Shown: positions 53,090-64,000 of the stretch, piece after piece
Numbering within the stretch: position 1 is the first letter of the stretch
How the letters are laid out: every line of letters begins with the position of its first letter
Assembly (NCBI GenBank): GCA_917880885.1
Contig: OU862910.1
Location: 15,698,710-15,762,709, forward strand
Source: Limnephilus marmoratus
Lineage: Eukaryota; Arthropoda; Insecta; Trichoptera; Limnephilidae
Length of the DNA stretch: 64,000 nt
Direction: 5' to 3'
Notes under the pieces: generated by a model
Databases searched by the model: none
What the model was told of the DNA's origin: nothing
Seen by the model: only the letters and a program-made list of their open reading frames with translations
Made by a program: the position numbers and the translations under genes

Positions 53090-53334
53090 TTTCAAGCTCT
53101 CAGTTTGTCAGCCATATACAATGTTAGGTAACGGAACTCAACCCTACGAACTCCACACTACACCACTGCACGGACACCAACGGTTTCACTCTCCCCGCCC
53201 GCGCCCCCGCACCGCGCACCGCCTCGCGGCGGCCAGCTTCTTGTGCATTCGCCCCGACATGACATCTGGTTGACAACAGTCGCGCTCTCGGCGGTCGCTC
53301 CCGGCGCTTTCGAGAACATTTCAAAAGAGACGCC
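53090..53334 (+). promoter_or_regulatory. Putative promoter and 5' UTR
   Basis: CpG- and C-rich DNA (53160-53330: CCGCCCGCGCCCCCGC, CGCCTCGCGGCGGCC, GCGCTCTCGGCGGTCGCTCC), unlike anything else nearby, leads to the exon. An arthropod initiator-like TCAGT lies at 53100-53104; no TATA box was seen. The transcription start is not defined. Confidence 0.4.
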
Positions 53335-53460
53335 ATGTCGTGTTTCGCGCGGCTAGTAACCGACCCGGAGCATTTGCCGCAAGGAAACACCTGTGGTGAC
53401 TACAAGATCACCATGGATTCCTACTCTCTTGCTGCCTTCAAGCTGCTCTCCCAGGCTCAT
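53335..53460 (+). CDS. Putative first coding exon of an unrecognised host gene
   Basis: ATG 53335 has a good context (GACGCCATG) and opens 42 codons (MSCFARLVTDPEHLPQGN, then TCGDYKITMDSYSLAAFK, ending LLSQAH) to a consensus donor, CAT then GTGAGT at 53461. The exon ends in phase 0; unspliced, it would stop three codons later. Third positions are often G or C, in contrast to the surrounding DNA, and the block matches no repeat here. A second in-frame ATG (53413) could start a shorter form. I do not recognise the family. No partner exon was found to 64000, so the first intron may be longer than 10 kb. Confidence 0.5.
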
Positions 53461-54287
53461 GTGAGTAACTGAACAACTAATTGCCCTTTTGCCGTGTGTC
53501 CCCAAATTCACGCGTATTTATGATTGATCCCAGAGGGACTCGATTGAGAGAGATTTTTAGGCTTTTGTCCCCAGAATAGTTAGGCTATTAATCCTATCTG
53601 TGCTCAATTATTGACTGTAAATGAACCCTTGTTGTATTCAAACAGTTCCCTCCAATACAAGCAATGTTTACTTCAGCTGTTGTTTTATTGCCCTGACAAG
53701 GTACGTGTAGGCAAGGGCGGCTGGTTGAACAGTGTGTTTGTGTGCAGCACTGGTAAATTATATCGTCTAAAATTATTTTATAATATCTTACCGAAAAATA
53801 TAAAATCTATGAATTTCATTAAAAATATCACCTACCAATATAATGCATAATATAATATGAATCAGGGAGAGCAAATTCTCAAAGTTCCGCGCGAATTTAC
53901 CCTGTCCGGTGTGCAGGCCCATTGCAAGCGGAATGAATTATGTTTTTGTATCGAATATCCCAAACATCGCCAGCGCGCAACGCCGGCCATATGTATGAAA
54001 AATTAAGTTATTTTGGTGTGCCACCCAGCAGCCTTTATCATACAAACTTAAATTTGGATTTAAGGCCAAAATACTTAACCAAACTGAATAATTCTTTTTT
54101 AAATCAAAAGGTACAGCAAATACCTAAATTTTACATATATTTTCTTTTTTATTGATTGATGTTTTAAATTTTAAAACGCAGATCATTAAGGAATAAAAAA
54201 ATTTCATAGGTAACTTTGACAATTTTGCCCTCGTGCTGTTTATACATTGTTTATAAATACTGTTTGTATCCTGTTTAAAATGAAATA
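53461..54287. other. Possible intron sequence, no further exon seen
   Basis: AT-rich with frames under 80 codons. A GC-richer phrase at 53885-53990 has no splice pair I trust. Confidence 0.3.
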
Positions 54288-54550
54288 TAAAACTAACTAA
54301 CCAACCATCACGCCGTTTCCCCACAGGGGTAGGCAGAGAGGACGGACCGCCAAATAACTCGGTCTTGGCACACACTCTTTGCCTCACTCACATTCATACA
54401 TCGTCTCATACATTCTCTTCTATTATTCCGACTTTCGACATGGCCCGACTCAAGTATCTTATTCACTTGCTCGTGCCATGTCTTCCTCGGGCGTCCCTGA
54501 CTTCTTCTTCCATTCACATTTGCGTCGTATATTCTTCTTACACTACTTTC
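54288..54550 (-). mobile_element. RTE-like LINE 3' end
   Basis: Reversed TTAG tail, CCATCACGCCGTTTCCCCAC AGG, and the minus frame SQGRPRKTWHEQVNKILESG. It stops at TTCTTACACTACTTTC. Confidence 0.85.
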
Positions 54551-55754
54551 AAATTTATTTTATTTTATGAAACATAAAATAAAATAAATTAAACATTGTA
54601 AAAAAAAAAGAGTTTTTTGGGTTGAAATTTAAGATTTATTTACGAAAAAATAGTATCTGTGGTGTTTTTATTTTCTTAGTACCGAAAAATAAAAAATTTA
54701 ATTAAAAGGCGATATGTAGAAGTTTTCGCACTTCGAAAACAGCTTAAAATTGATCTTCTCTCCAAATAAGATTAGTGGGATCATTTTTTCCTAATATTGC
54801 TTAGTAATCGTTATCTCATAGTTACGGATTATCAGTGAACCACCACGTTTTCAGGGCAGCGGCCGCCACTGCGTGTAGGTTGACTTTATTTTAGGTATTC
54901 CACACTTGCGCCTAAGAGAACCTACCACCCTGGTGCTGGGAGACTCCATCGCTCTGCCAGACGAATATCTGAGCTAGTCCTGCGGCAGAATGTAGACACC
55001 CCCAGCAAGGTGTGCTAACAACAAACAAGCCGAATTTTGAATCGCGATAAAAAGCTCATTTTGTAAATGAGACTTAAAATCAATTTATTTTTAGCGATAG
55101 TAAATAATGATCTATCAAATATGATACGATTTTTTTATTGATTGGTACGCCTACTTGAAATTGTCTATTTTTGGAAGAATATAAATTGAAAATAAAATTT
55201 AAACGTCAACGAAGGATGATCAATCTAGATTTATTCCCGCGATAAATGTGATCAAATTTCTTATGCATCATCGTAAGAAGTGATGGAAAATGTAATTTAA
55301 AAATTAAATTTCTGGATTTTAAGATTAAGTGACAGAACATTTTTCGGATGAAATATTACAATCATCAATTCCAAAAGATAAAAATTACATTTCAGTTATT
55401 GCAAATTTTCAGAGAGCAATTTCACTCAAATCACATGATAATTTAGACAATATCTCAGATAAAAAATTACGTTCTTAACAAATAATTTTTAAAGTACTTT
55501 TTATGGTTTTGTCAGTAAATATTTGTCATTTTCACTGCTGAGAAATTAAAGGTAATTTAGTTTTTAGAACGCGCTTGAAAAAATGTTATTATTTGCTCGT
55601 TTGAAAATTGTCATAAATTCAAGCCCATCAAATTCATGACCATGGAATTTAAAGTTAGGTATTTGTAAGACCGCAGAAGGAAGTATTAGTCACTGAGAAA
55701 TTAAAATACATGGACAATATTATATTTTTTTAAATTAGATATAATATGTATTTT
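54551..55754. other. Unassigned; small GC-rich block at 54850-55015
   Basis: In 54850-55015 a plus frame reads IPHLRLREPTTLVLGDSIAL after an acceptor-like TTATTTTAG and meets TAG at 54974. It may be an exon relic or repeat; not recognised. The rest is AT-rich. Confidence 0.25.
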
Positions 55755-56172
55755 TTATGAGAATACCTCAGAAGAGTCCCAGCTGCTCCCGTCTGGAACC
55801 AGTGTGACTATGGCATCCCTAATTGGGGAATGTTCTGAGGTTGAAGGTAGTGGGGAGGGGAAGGAGACGGGGAAGAGTAAAAGGAAGGTAAAGAAGTACT
55901 ACTGGCTATTCAAATACGGTCACCAAACGCGTCTAAACCATTTCAGGTGACGTTTCAATTCTAAATGACGATCTTACATACACCAGGGCGATGGTGAGAA
56001 TATCTTCCACTCTGGAACGTGCCGCAAATATACCGTATGTTATTTTAAATTAATTAATTATGAAATAACACAAATTAATCAAATAAAATTTATTTGCCCA
56101 CACCGTAATTCCATCCCGCGATCTTCGGATCGCGAGTCAAGAGTCTTACCCGTCGACCACGCCGGCCGTGTA
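55755..56172 (-). mobile_element. SINE-1, full length
   Basis: AGTCCCAGCTGCTCCCGTCT start, complete body, and reversed head with CCATCCCGCGATCTTCGGAT and GACCACGCCGGCC. No poly-T remains. Confidence 0.85.
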
Positions 56173-56689
56173 TTTATATACATGACCAATGGAGCGCCTT
56201 TTGGCACAATATGGAACTATTTAAAATACCTAGGATTGCTTTGCCGCCAATTTTGGCAAATTTTACCTTATTTGATAGTAATTGAGCAGAAGTTTACGAT
56301 TTTATAATATTTTTTTTTATAAATCCTACACATGTGATAATCGACAAAGGATAGGTGGTTTCATTGGCTATATAGAACAACAATCAGTATGTATCTCCAA
56401 TCTCCATATTAAAATTCGAAGGTATGATTTTTTTAATGTGGGCGGAAAAAAAACCACCACAAAATTTCAAGCAATCGGAGAAAAAAGTTATAAATTGCGC
56501 TGTCGCTACAGTGGATAAAGCAATACATTTATTCGTATGATGATGTTAAAAAATCTTTCGAATGGTGAAATCTTCCTTTAAATTATTGTATAGCTTATTA
56601 TTTCTCAAATGTCTAAGCCAGCGCTACAATTATGAGATTTCAATGTCATTTCCACTGCGATAAATAAAGCTTTAAAAGTTATTGATGAC
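56173..56689. other. No recognised gene
   Basis: AT-rich unique sequence. Confidence 0.3.
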
Positions 56690-57321
56690 ACATATTATAA
56701 ATTAAAGTCCCCCGCGTCGTCTGTCTGTCTGTCTGTTCGCGATAAACTCGAAAACCACTGAACGGATTTTCATGCGGTTTTCACCAATAGATATAATGTT
56801 TTATGAGGAAGGTTTAGGTATATGATTTGTCAAGAGTTTGTGTAAATTGATTGAATCATAACGATAATTGTTAGATGTGTCGGAAAAGTCAAGCCGCCTG
56901 CGCCTGGGAGCTTTCATCGAAAACGCTGCCTAATCCTTTTGGGATATAACAAAACAATGCGTGGGGGGATATTCCTCTTTTATAGATCTACAAAAATGTC
57001 CGCGAAGGCATATATCTATCTTTTATGGATAGCTTACTATACCCATTATATCTTCTAAAAAAATGGTCACATACATTGCGATAATTGAAAAGTTATTTAG
57101 ACGGATACAGTATTAATCCTTATTAACTTAAATACGTTATTTACCACATTATTATAATCTTTCCCAACATCTCTACGTATTATAAATTAAAGACCTCCGC
57201 GGCATATGTCTGTCTCTTCGCGATAAACCCAAAGACGGCGGTGGTTATAAAGGTTGGATAACCATCCAGTAGATGACGTTGTGTTTTATTAGCCACAGCA
57301 ACGCGTGGCCGGGTCAGCTAG
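56690..57321 (+). mobile_element. Non-autonomous Helitron, group A, composite
   Basis: ATTATAAATTAAAGTCCCCC at the left and again ATTATAAATTAAAGACCTCC at 57180, then TTCGCGATAAACCCAAAG and the terminus GGCCGGGTCAGCTAG before T. Two 5'-like ends and one 3' end suggest a short element captured at the end of a longer one. Inverted homologue at 57975-58647. Confidence 0.8.
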
Positions 57322-57845
57322 TTGATGATAAATGCGAAATGAACTTTTAAAAACGATGATTTTTTAAACTTTGAACGCTGAAGATAACATGCAAATGTCC
57401 TTAGCGAAACACTATATTAGCCCAATGAAAATGTTCATAGTACTTACTTGGTAGAATGTGAATGAAAAAATCAGGAAAATCTTTTACATTATTTAAATTT
57501 TCACTCAGAATGAAGCAGGAATATTTAAAGTTGTTAAGGGCTTTCATTCAATGAATAGATTTCTTAACCAACTTGATAAGAAATTCCTTGGACAAAAGGG
57601 TTAAGCTCGAAAGACAATGAGAAAAAGGGTCAACCCTCATTGAAACTTTGGATGTTTTTCGGTTAACAATATGATTGCTCTTAGATGGGAATCAGAGCAG
57701 GACTTAAGTAATCTTTCCCGATCCCATTCTGTCCCGACTTCTTTTATTAAATTTTTTTAAAGTACTTTAGTTTTTGTTTCAGTTTTAAAATGTCTTCATT
57801 TTGAAAATGTCTTTGAATGCCGAAACAACTATAAGAACAAAAAAA
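57322..57845. other. No recognised gene
   Basis: AT-rich. 57775-57830 shares TTTGAAAATG...GCCGAAAC with the 24.8-kb foldback. Confidence 0.3.
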
Positions 57846-57960
57846 CAAACGGCCCCGTGGTCGAGGGGTAAGGCTCTCGACTCGCAATCAGGAGGACGCT
57901 GGTTGACACTCCCGTGTGCGCAAGTAAATTTTATGTGATTAATTTGTAAAGATTTATTTT
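57846..57960 (+). mobile_element. SINE-1 head only (tRNA-like)
   Basis: GGCCCCGTGGTCGAGGGGTA AGG, CTCGACTCGCAATCAG, a degraded B box GGTTGACACTCCC, then AAGTAAATTTTATGTGATTA. The body is absent. Confidence 0.7.
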
Positions 57961-57974
57961 ATTTTATTTACTTA

Positions 57975-58571
57975 CTAGCTGACCCGGCCACGCGTTGCTG
58001 TGGCTAATAAAACACAACGTCATCTACTAGACGGTTATCCAACCTTTATAATTACCGCCGTCTTTGAGTTTATCGCGAAGAGACAGACAGATGCCGCGGA
58101 GGACTTTGATTTATAATACGTAGAGATGATGTGAAAGATTATAATAATGTGCATGAAATGCTTGGGGTAACTAACGTATTTCAGCAAAATAAGGATTAAT
58201 ACTGTGTCCGTCTAAATAACTTTTCAATTACCGCAATGTACGTGACCATTTTTTTAGAAGATAGAATGGGTATAGTAAGCTATCCACAAAAGATAGATAT
58301 ATGCCTTCACGGACTTTTTTGTGGATCTATAAAAGAGGAATATCCCACCATGCATTGTTTTGTTATATCCCAAAAGGATTAAGCAGCGTTTTCGATGAAA
58401 GCTACCAGGCAGCCCGACTTTTTTCCGACACTTCTAACAATTATCGTTGTGTTTCAACCAATTCACACAAATCCTTGACAAATTACATACCTAAACCTTT
58501 CTCACGAAACATTCTATATATTAGTGAAAACCGCATGAAAATTCATTCAGAAGTTTTCAAGTTTATCGCGA

Positions 58572-58608
<37 letters not shown>

Positions 58609-58647
58609 TAGACGATGCGGAGGACTTTAATTTATAATATGTAGAGA
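57975..58647 (-). mobile_element. Non-autonomous Helitron, group A, composite, inverted
   Basis: CTAGCTGACCCGGCCACGCG left; TATAATATGTAGAGA right. It mirrors 56690-57321 throughout, including the inner duplicate 5' end near 58120. Confidence 0.85.
58575..58612. repeat. (GACA)n microsatellite
   Basis: About nine GACA units within the 5' end of the Helitron; the other group A copies have two to four. Confidence 0.95.
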
Positions 58648-58865
58648 TTTATAAATTTTCAACGCCCTGATGGGCTTTTATGTGATATTTCATGACATAG
58701 AGACACAGTTTTAAATAAAAAAGGATGAACTTGAAGTAGTAAACATCTTATGAATGATAGGTGTAAGGATAAATTATTGTAAAGATTATATTGTATTAGA
58801 AGAAAAGAGAAACTTTTTAAGTTACACATGGCATAGAAAAAATAATATAGTACCTACATAACATA

Positions 58866-59142
58866 ATGTACAGCATATTTGACGAACCTTCCAGAGTAGA
58901 AGATGCTCTCAGTATCGCCCTGTTGTTAGACCATTAATCAGAATAGAAGCGTTGCTTGAAATTGCTTTAGCCATGTTTGGTGACCAGATTTGAATAGCCA
59001 GGTACTCCAACATCTTCCTCTTCCCATCTTCTTTCCCTCCCCACTACCTTCAGCCTCACAACATACCCCAAATGGGGATGCCATAATATCACTGGGTCCA
59101 GACGGTTAGGACTCTTGGGCGGTATTCACACAAAAAAAAAAC
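58866..59142 (+). mobile_element. SINE-1, head missing
   Basis: CCTTCCAGAGTAGAAGATGC, CTTTAGCCATGTTTGGTGAC, ATGGGGATGCCATAATATC, tail GGGCGGTATTCACAC with A runs. Confidence 0.8.
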
Positions 59143-59208
59143 AAAAAAAATGAATGCAGTTCTACGAATTAAACACAGTAACAATAAATGCAAGTGAACA
59201 ACTAAGCA

Positions 59209-59504
59209 GTCAGAAGATATAGCAGTGCATCGACAATGTTTACGGAACTAGGCCGATCTGATGAGACACCGGGTCACTGGAGCCAGGATGCGGCTAATGG
59301 CCTCCGACAACACATTGGTGACCGCAGCCTTCCGGCACCAAGCGCCACTCCTGAGTGAGCGATGGGCCCGAGCGCACTCAAGACCACGCCCTGCATAATA
59401 ATGGATTATTTATTTTTGATATTATTATTTTTTCTTCTATTTTTGTTCTTGTTTCTTTACGGTGTAATTATTTAAATATGTATAACTATATGGGACGTGT
59501 GGGA
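59209..59504 (+). mobile_element. LINE-A 3' end, left half
   Basis: GATATAGCAGTGCATCGACA ATG, then MRHRVTGARMRLMASDNTLV in frame. The stretch the copy at 1-425 lacks is present here. The 3' UTR stops at GTGTGGGA, where a hAT entered; it resumes at 60921-60985 (TTGCACTATCCTCCCC, GGAATAAAG, AAT repeats). Confidence 0.8.
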
Positions 59505-60920
59505 TAGGGATAGACGAAATACATCGATGTATTGTAAACACTCGATGTATAGTACCGATGCATCGTATTGAACCGATGTATTGTTAATACTTCAACATCG
59601 AAAATACATCGATGTTTTTTATTCGATGCATCGAATACGCAAACTATGAGATGTCTATGAGTAGACTTCACGACTGCAGTGACTTTCACGACGTTTCGTG
59701 TATCGGAACGTAATAATCAGTTCAGTCAATATAAAACGCCTACCATTTATCGGTTTGGCTGAATGGGTTATGTTCCCTTTGCTGCGAAGCGGGTAAAGTC
59801 AAACTTAAAAAATAAAACCTTAAATATAAAATGAAATTAATGGAGGGATAATAAATTACATTTCCCAAAGCTGAACAAAATGGCTTTTAAGTATTTAACA
59901 ATTGTTGGCACATCTGTGCCATAAGAAAGACTCACAGGCACATTTCACAGGCAGGGCTAGTTTTTGACTGAGCAAAGAAGAAAGCTGTCCGTCCCGCCTC
60001 AGGTGACCCGACGCTTCTCTCCCTAGGGTCTTCTTCATGTTTTCCACTTACTGTCGTCTAGGCACCACCGACTAGCTGGCTTAAAGACGACGCTGCCGGT
60101 TGTCGGGAGGCTGGACAATCAGCCTCCTTCACTGTCTCAGGGACTGCCGGCAGCCAGGTTGCGGTGACACCAGTTCTTATCTGTACATACGTTATTTTAC
60201 TTTTGTTTCTTTTTTCTTTTACGTACAGAGCTCGGTGCCGCCCGCCGGATTATGTATGGTCATGTCTCCCGCTGTCATGAGCTGATTATTCATGACGGCT
60301 GCTGTCTATTTTGTTTATTTTACTTTTTTATGTTGATGTTACTAACCACTTGCTTGACTGTCCATGAGGCTCACTGCTTTTGCATTGACACCTCCATGGG
60401 CTTTAGAAATGTAGAAATGACCATTACAGTACAGTCCTGTAGGCGCGCCCGCATACCGCCACCTAACACAGTATGAGGGGACATTGAAGGTCTATATTCG
60501 TTACATTAAATGTAGAGCCGTTTATTAAAAAAAAATTGATTCTTGCGAGAACTCCGAAGGGGCGACCATAAGTTGCCTATACCGGGGTGGGACAGTGGTG
60601 GGTACTTCAATGAGCAAAGAAACCGATTGAAGGGAAGAAGATTAAGTAAACTTTTGTTTTTACTTAACATTGAAAAAATATTGAAATTTGTTAACATAAT
60701 AAAGCTGTATTTGCTGTGTGATTGTGAATTTTAATAAATATTTTTCCTTGTACTTAACTTAACAAGTTTTTTTTAAGGCCTAAACATGTCTATTGCGAAA
60801 AACAATCGATGTTCTGGAAACATCGATGTATTTCTCAATACATTGTATTAACATCGATTAAACCGATCGATGCATTACATCGGGAAAAACGTCGATGTTT
60901 TTTTTAAATGTCCATCCCTA
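59505..60920. mobile_element. hAT-type element, 1416 bp
   Basis: Perfect 8-bp duplication GTGTGGGA (59497-59504, 60921-60928). TIRs TAGGGATAGAC and, reversed, TAGGGATGGAC. Subterminal ACATCGATGT-type palindromes at both ends (59520-59600, 60805-60900). The 59990-60480 interior is GC-richer and has no transposase I recognise, so it may be captured or another insert. Confidence 0.85.
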
Positions 60921-61035
60921 GTGTGGGATTGCACTATCCTCCCCATATCCTGGAATAAAGAATTAATAATAATAATAATAATAATTGGATAATTTATATA
61001 GCGCCGTTTTTGTGAAAAATCACCTCAAGGGCGCT
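60921..61035 (+). mobile_element. LINE-A tail, AAT repeats and start of the ATT-linked module
   Basis: GTGTGGGATTGCACTATCCT ends the LINE-A UTR; AATAATAAT runs to 60986; TATATAGCGCCGTTTTTGTG AAAAATCACCTCAAGGGCGC resembles the module at 14705. Confidence 0.6.
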
Positions 61036-61510
61036 GATCTTGCCCTGCAATATTAAATGGAGCAAGTAATACTTTTCCCCTCGAAGATTATGACCCAGAT
61101 ATGATATTTTCCTGATTTTTGTTAATGTAAGCAGTTCTCTATCTGCTCTAGTCCGCCTGAGATTTTCTGTGTTGGTGATCATGTTGGTCCATGGGACCTT
61201 GTGCATTCTCCGGTGAAGCTACATTTCAAAAGCCTCTAACCTGTTCATGGTATTTACTATCAAGGTCCATGTTTCACATTCATACAGCAAGACCGACATA
61301 ACATTTTTAGTTAGTTTTAAATTGATATTGTCATTGCAGAAGAGGGATATCATTTTAATGAACGCAGTTCTTGCTGCTTCAATTCTGCATCTAACCTTTA
61401 CATCTGGGTCAAGAGTCTCCGTGAGAATACTGCCGAGGTATTAGATCTTTCCACCTTCTCGACATTGCAACCATTTAACTGTATCACTGATTCAAAGTGA
61501 TCTAGTCGTC
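61015..61510 (-). mobile_element. LINE-D 3' part, decayed
   Basis: Minus strand: YECETWTLI-type phrase near 61265, EMLHRRMHKVPWTN, NTENLRRTRADRELL, ISYLGHNLRGEKYYLLHLIL. It covers a longer stretch than 11925-12425. Multiple stops. Confidence 0.75.
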
Positions 61511-62388
61511 CAAATGTCAGGCAACTTATGACAACTTTTATATACCTACAAACCTACATGCATTTGAATTTATAATAATTTCATTGTAAATTATATTTTG
61601 TAAAAAGTTATATAATGAAATATAGTATCTAAATGTTACAATGTGTCGAAAAATAAATAAATAACATTTTAATTCCTTTCTAAATACATTTCGATAACTT
61701 TCACTCTGTTCCTTTTTTATCAATTTATGATAACAGACAAATTATTACACGTTTTTCAATAAATATTTCATTTTCCTAATTTTGTACCTAAGTATATATT
61801 TTTTAAAGATAATTTTAAAGGTAAAGTGTCATTTATTTTGTTGTTAAGACTTTTTTATTACTCTTATTTTCATTATGTATATTTTTTCCTTGTTTTCCTC
61901 GAAGATAAACCCACAGTAATATTGTGATTCTGACTAAATTATTATTATTATTAAGCCACCAAATGCTCCTCTGCATTACGATTACGGATTAAAATGTGTT
62001 ATTAAGTATCGTTTGTACTTCACGCATTAATTTATTTGAAACGTCAGTTGTCATAAACAGCCGTTGGTTTTGATCGCTTGTTAATAACGTTTCTAGGAAA
62101 ATAACCATGAGGCTGACATATAATAATATTATGTATGTACCTAGTTATATCATATTATTAAATTACGCAAGGTAAATCAAACGCATTTATTAAATTGAAC
62201 AATTTATTAATTAATCTAAATTATTTCACGACAAAACGAAAAATATAAATCTATGAGTTGTGGTTTCATCTGTTGTATTTGTTTTAGCTGTGCAAATACA
62301 TACTATTGAACAAGCTTTTGAATTTTATTGCGTGAATTTAAACTGCCGAAAATGATAGTATTTTTATTTTATATAATACTAGCTGACC
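61511..62388. other. No recognised gene
   Basis: Very AT-rich unique sequence. Confidence 0.3.
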
Positions 62389-62976
62389 CGGCGAACTTAT
62401 TACCGTCTCAGAATCAATAACCATTATGTTAACTTTTTATCCTAATTAAACTTATTAGCCAGTTTTTTTTTTAAATTACATAATGAAGCAATTATCTATG
62501 CGCAACTGTCCGTGTTTCGTTTGTGTTAGTATCAGGGATGGCGTTGTGTACGGATTTAAATTTTTTATATTTTTCATTTGTAGGGTGCAGACATACGTCC
62601 ACCGTTTGTCTCATTTTCTACTATTGACATTTTGTGTATAAGAAAGAGGGGCAGCATTATATGTTTAAGAACGAAAGTAAAACAATCAGCCCATTGACAT
62701 TTGACGTTTTTGAATTTTTGGAATTCACTCACTACTCAATATTATACTTATCACAATATTCCTGTAACTCTTTCAAAATAGAGAATTCGTTCTATACAAA
62801 ATGTATGATGAAAATAATTTTCTTCGTCATATATTTTTTAATGAATTTTCCGATGTTTTAATAGCTGTTCTGCTATTTGGGCCGAAGACAAATCCAACAA
62901 ATCGAAGATTATAAAAATCGGTCCAGCCGGTCTCGAGTTATAAATGGTGGAACGAACCCGACTTTGTTTTATATAG
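62389..62976 (-). mobile_element. Non-autonomous Helitron, group B
   Basis: CTAGCTGACCCGGCGAACTT and CGTCTCAGAATCAATAACC match the reversed 3' end of the 51.6-kb pair. The right end ACTTTGTTTTATATAG is a variant 5' end. Confidence 0.75.
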
Positions 62977-63134
62977 GTATTATTTATTAATAAAGATTAG
63001 AATATCTATTTTAAACAGACGAAGAACCTTTTTCTAAAGCTTTTATTTTAATTTGATTTTATGCCCAGCTGGGATTTTACATAGATTACAAGCTCAGAAT
63101 ATATGTACCTAAGGAATTTAGAAAAAAAAACCAT
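62977..63134. other. Spacer
   Basis: AT-rich, nothing recognised. Confidence 0.3.
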
Positions 63135-63640
63135 CAACTTCCCTCAAAGCTTGTGTCATCTATAGGAATGCTGTGTGGAGGATCTTTTCGATTAGAGGAA
63201 GGAGTGAACATGGGTCGACAAGAGACCCATTTTGTAACAGGAAGAAAACACAAAGCCGGCAAATGCGTGTATAAATGTTGGGCGCGCGTTTGGCGTGTTG
63301 CCCTACAGTGCACCGGTACCGAAGGGATCAATGACGCTAGTTTCTCGGAGCATTTTCCATAATAATTTTCCGTAATACTGATAGAACAAGGATAGCATGC
63401 CTTCCTGACGCGTGTGCTCTAAAGATTGCAATCCATTGGCTATGATAGAGGAATCCATCCAACGGATTGCTCGTTTCTGAGGATTCAAAGGTTTTTTTCA
63501 GGTATTTTGGGGCTCCAGACCAGAGGTTGCTGCCAAATTCAACAGTGGGGGGAATTTTCGATTTGTGCAGGGTCAGCAGTTGTACTATTAAAGTATCTGC
63601 GGGCCCTGTACAATACGTCCAGAGGCTAACTTGACTGGCT
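63135..63640 (-). mobile_element. Main-LINE 3' part, diverged
   Basis: Reversed: TGCTGTGTGGAGGATC, GACCCATTTTGTAACAGG, then minus frames with HCRATRQTRAQHLYT and IDPFGTGAL, and AGGTATTTTGGGGCTCCAGA CC. It matches 22270-22770 with a deletion and frameshifts. Confidence 0.8.
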
Positions 63641-64000
63641 TTGGTATGGAAAAAGCTAAAAAAAAATTATGTACTCGTATATCACGGAATCAGAGCTCAC
63701 CATTCGATAGTTTTTTAAAACAAACAGTATTTTAATTTGATTTACTTTTTGTTCATTTTCTAGAAATCAGTTTGCACATGTCTAGTACGTAGCCAAAATA
63801 AAACCAATTATGGATTTCCTCCTTGTGACTTTACCTCCAATGAGACAATATATAAAAAAAATGAAATTTAAAATAAAATGATAAAAGTTGATTAATTTGC
63901 CCAGTAAATTATAGTTTAAATATAATTGTAGTTATAAATATAAAAATCTGTTCAGCAGGTATAATTTATTAGCAATCTGATGCCAACTCGAGAAGTAATA
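63641..64000. other. No recognised gene
   Basis: AT-rich sequence to the window edge. Confidence 0.3.

Overview
This window is AT-rich eukaryotic DNA, almost certainly from an insect and most likely a moth or butterfly. The case for Lepidoptera is inference: abundant short Helitrons whose 5' ends start TCTAATATATAAAATTCTCG and whose 3' ends read GGGTCAGCTAGT, high AT content, and many tRNA-derived SINEs and non-LTR elements of the kinds common there. There are no bacterial operons, CRISPR arrays or rRNA genes.

Nearly everything recognisable is mobile DNA. (i) One almost full-length CR1/Jockey-group LINE (19290-22852) with a broken endonuclease-RT ORF, many 3' or 5' fragments of it, and a short derivative family (about 340-450 bp) that joins its 5' UTR to its 3' hairpin and lacks the ORF. 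(ii) RTE-like LINE fragments (10.1, 26.4, 34.2-35.4, 44.3-45.9, 54.3 kb). (iii) Other LINE 3' ends (0-0.4, 3.1-4.1, 7.8, 11.9-12.8, 15.9, 26.6, 30.7-32.2, 59.2-61.5 kb). (iv) A tRNA-headed SINE family (SINE-1, about 400 bp, more than ten copies) and a second family (SINE-2, about 190 bp). (v) At least ten Helitron copies in three groups. (vi) hAT-type elements with perfect or near-perfect 8-bp target duplications at 30.9, 41.2, 48.8 and 59.5 kb. (vii) Harbinger-like MITEs at 10.8, 12.8 and 41.5 kb. (viii) Penelope-like sequence at 28.8-29.3 kb (GIY-YIG endonuclease) with hammerhead-like folds there and in related terminal repeats at 6.5, 9.9, 10.6 and 40.5 kb.

Insertions are nested and can be ordered. 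At 41.0-43.5 kb a LINE 5' fragment was split by a hAT element, which then received a Harbinger MITE, an antisense LINE and a Helitron. At 30.7-32.2 kb a hAT splits a LINE. At 35.5-36.4 kb SINE-1 splits a short LINE derivative. At 59.2-61.0 kb a hAT splits a LINE tail.

The only convincing host-gene piece is a GC-rich putative first coding exon at 53335-53460 (+), 42 codons in phase 0 ending at a GTGAGT donor, behind a CpG-rich leader. No second exon was recognised, so the 10.5 kb to the right may be a long repeat-filled first intron. A 239-codon ORF at 37013-37732 (-) is unexplained. The remaining stretches are AT-rich DNA without recognisable content. Element boundaries are judged by eye from copy-to-copy comparison and may be off by several bases, more in decayed copies.
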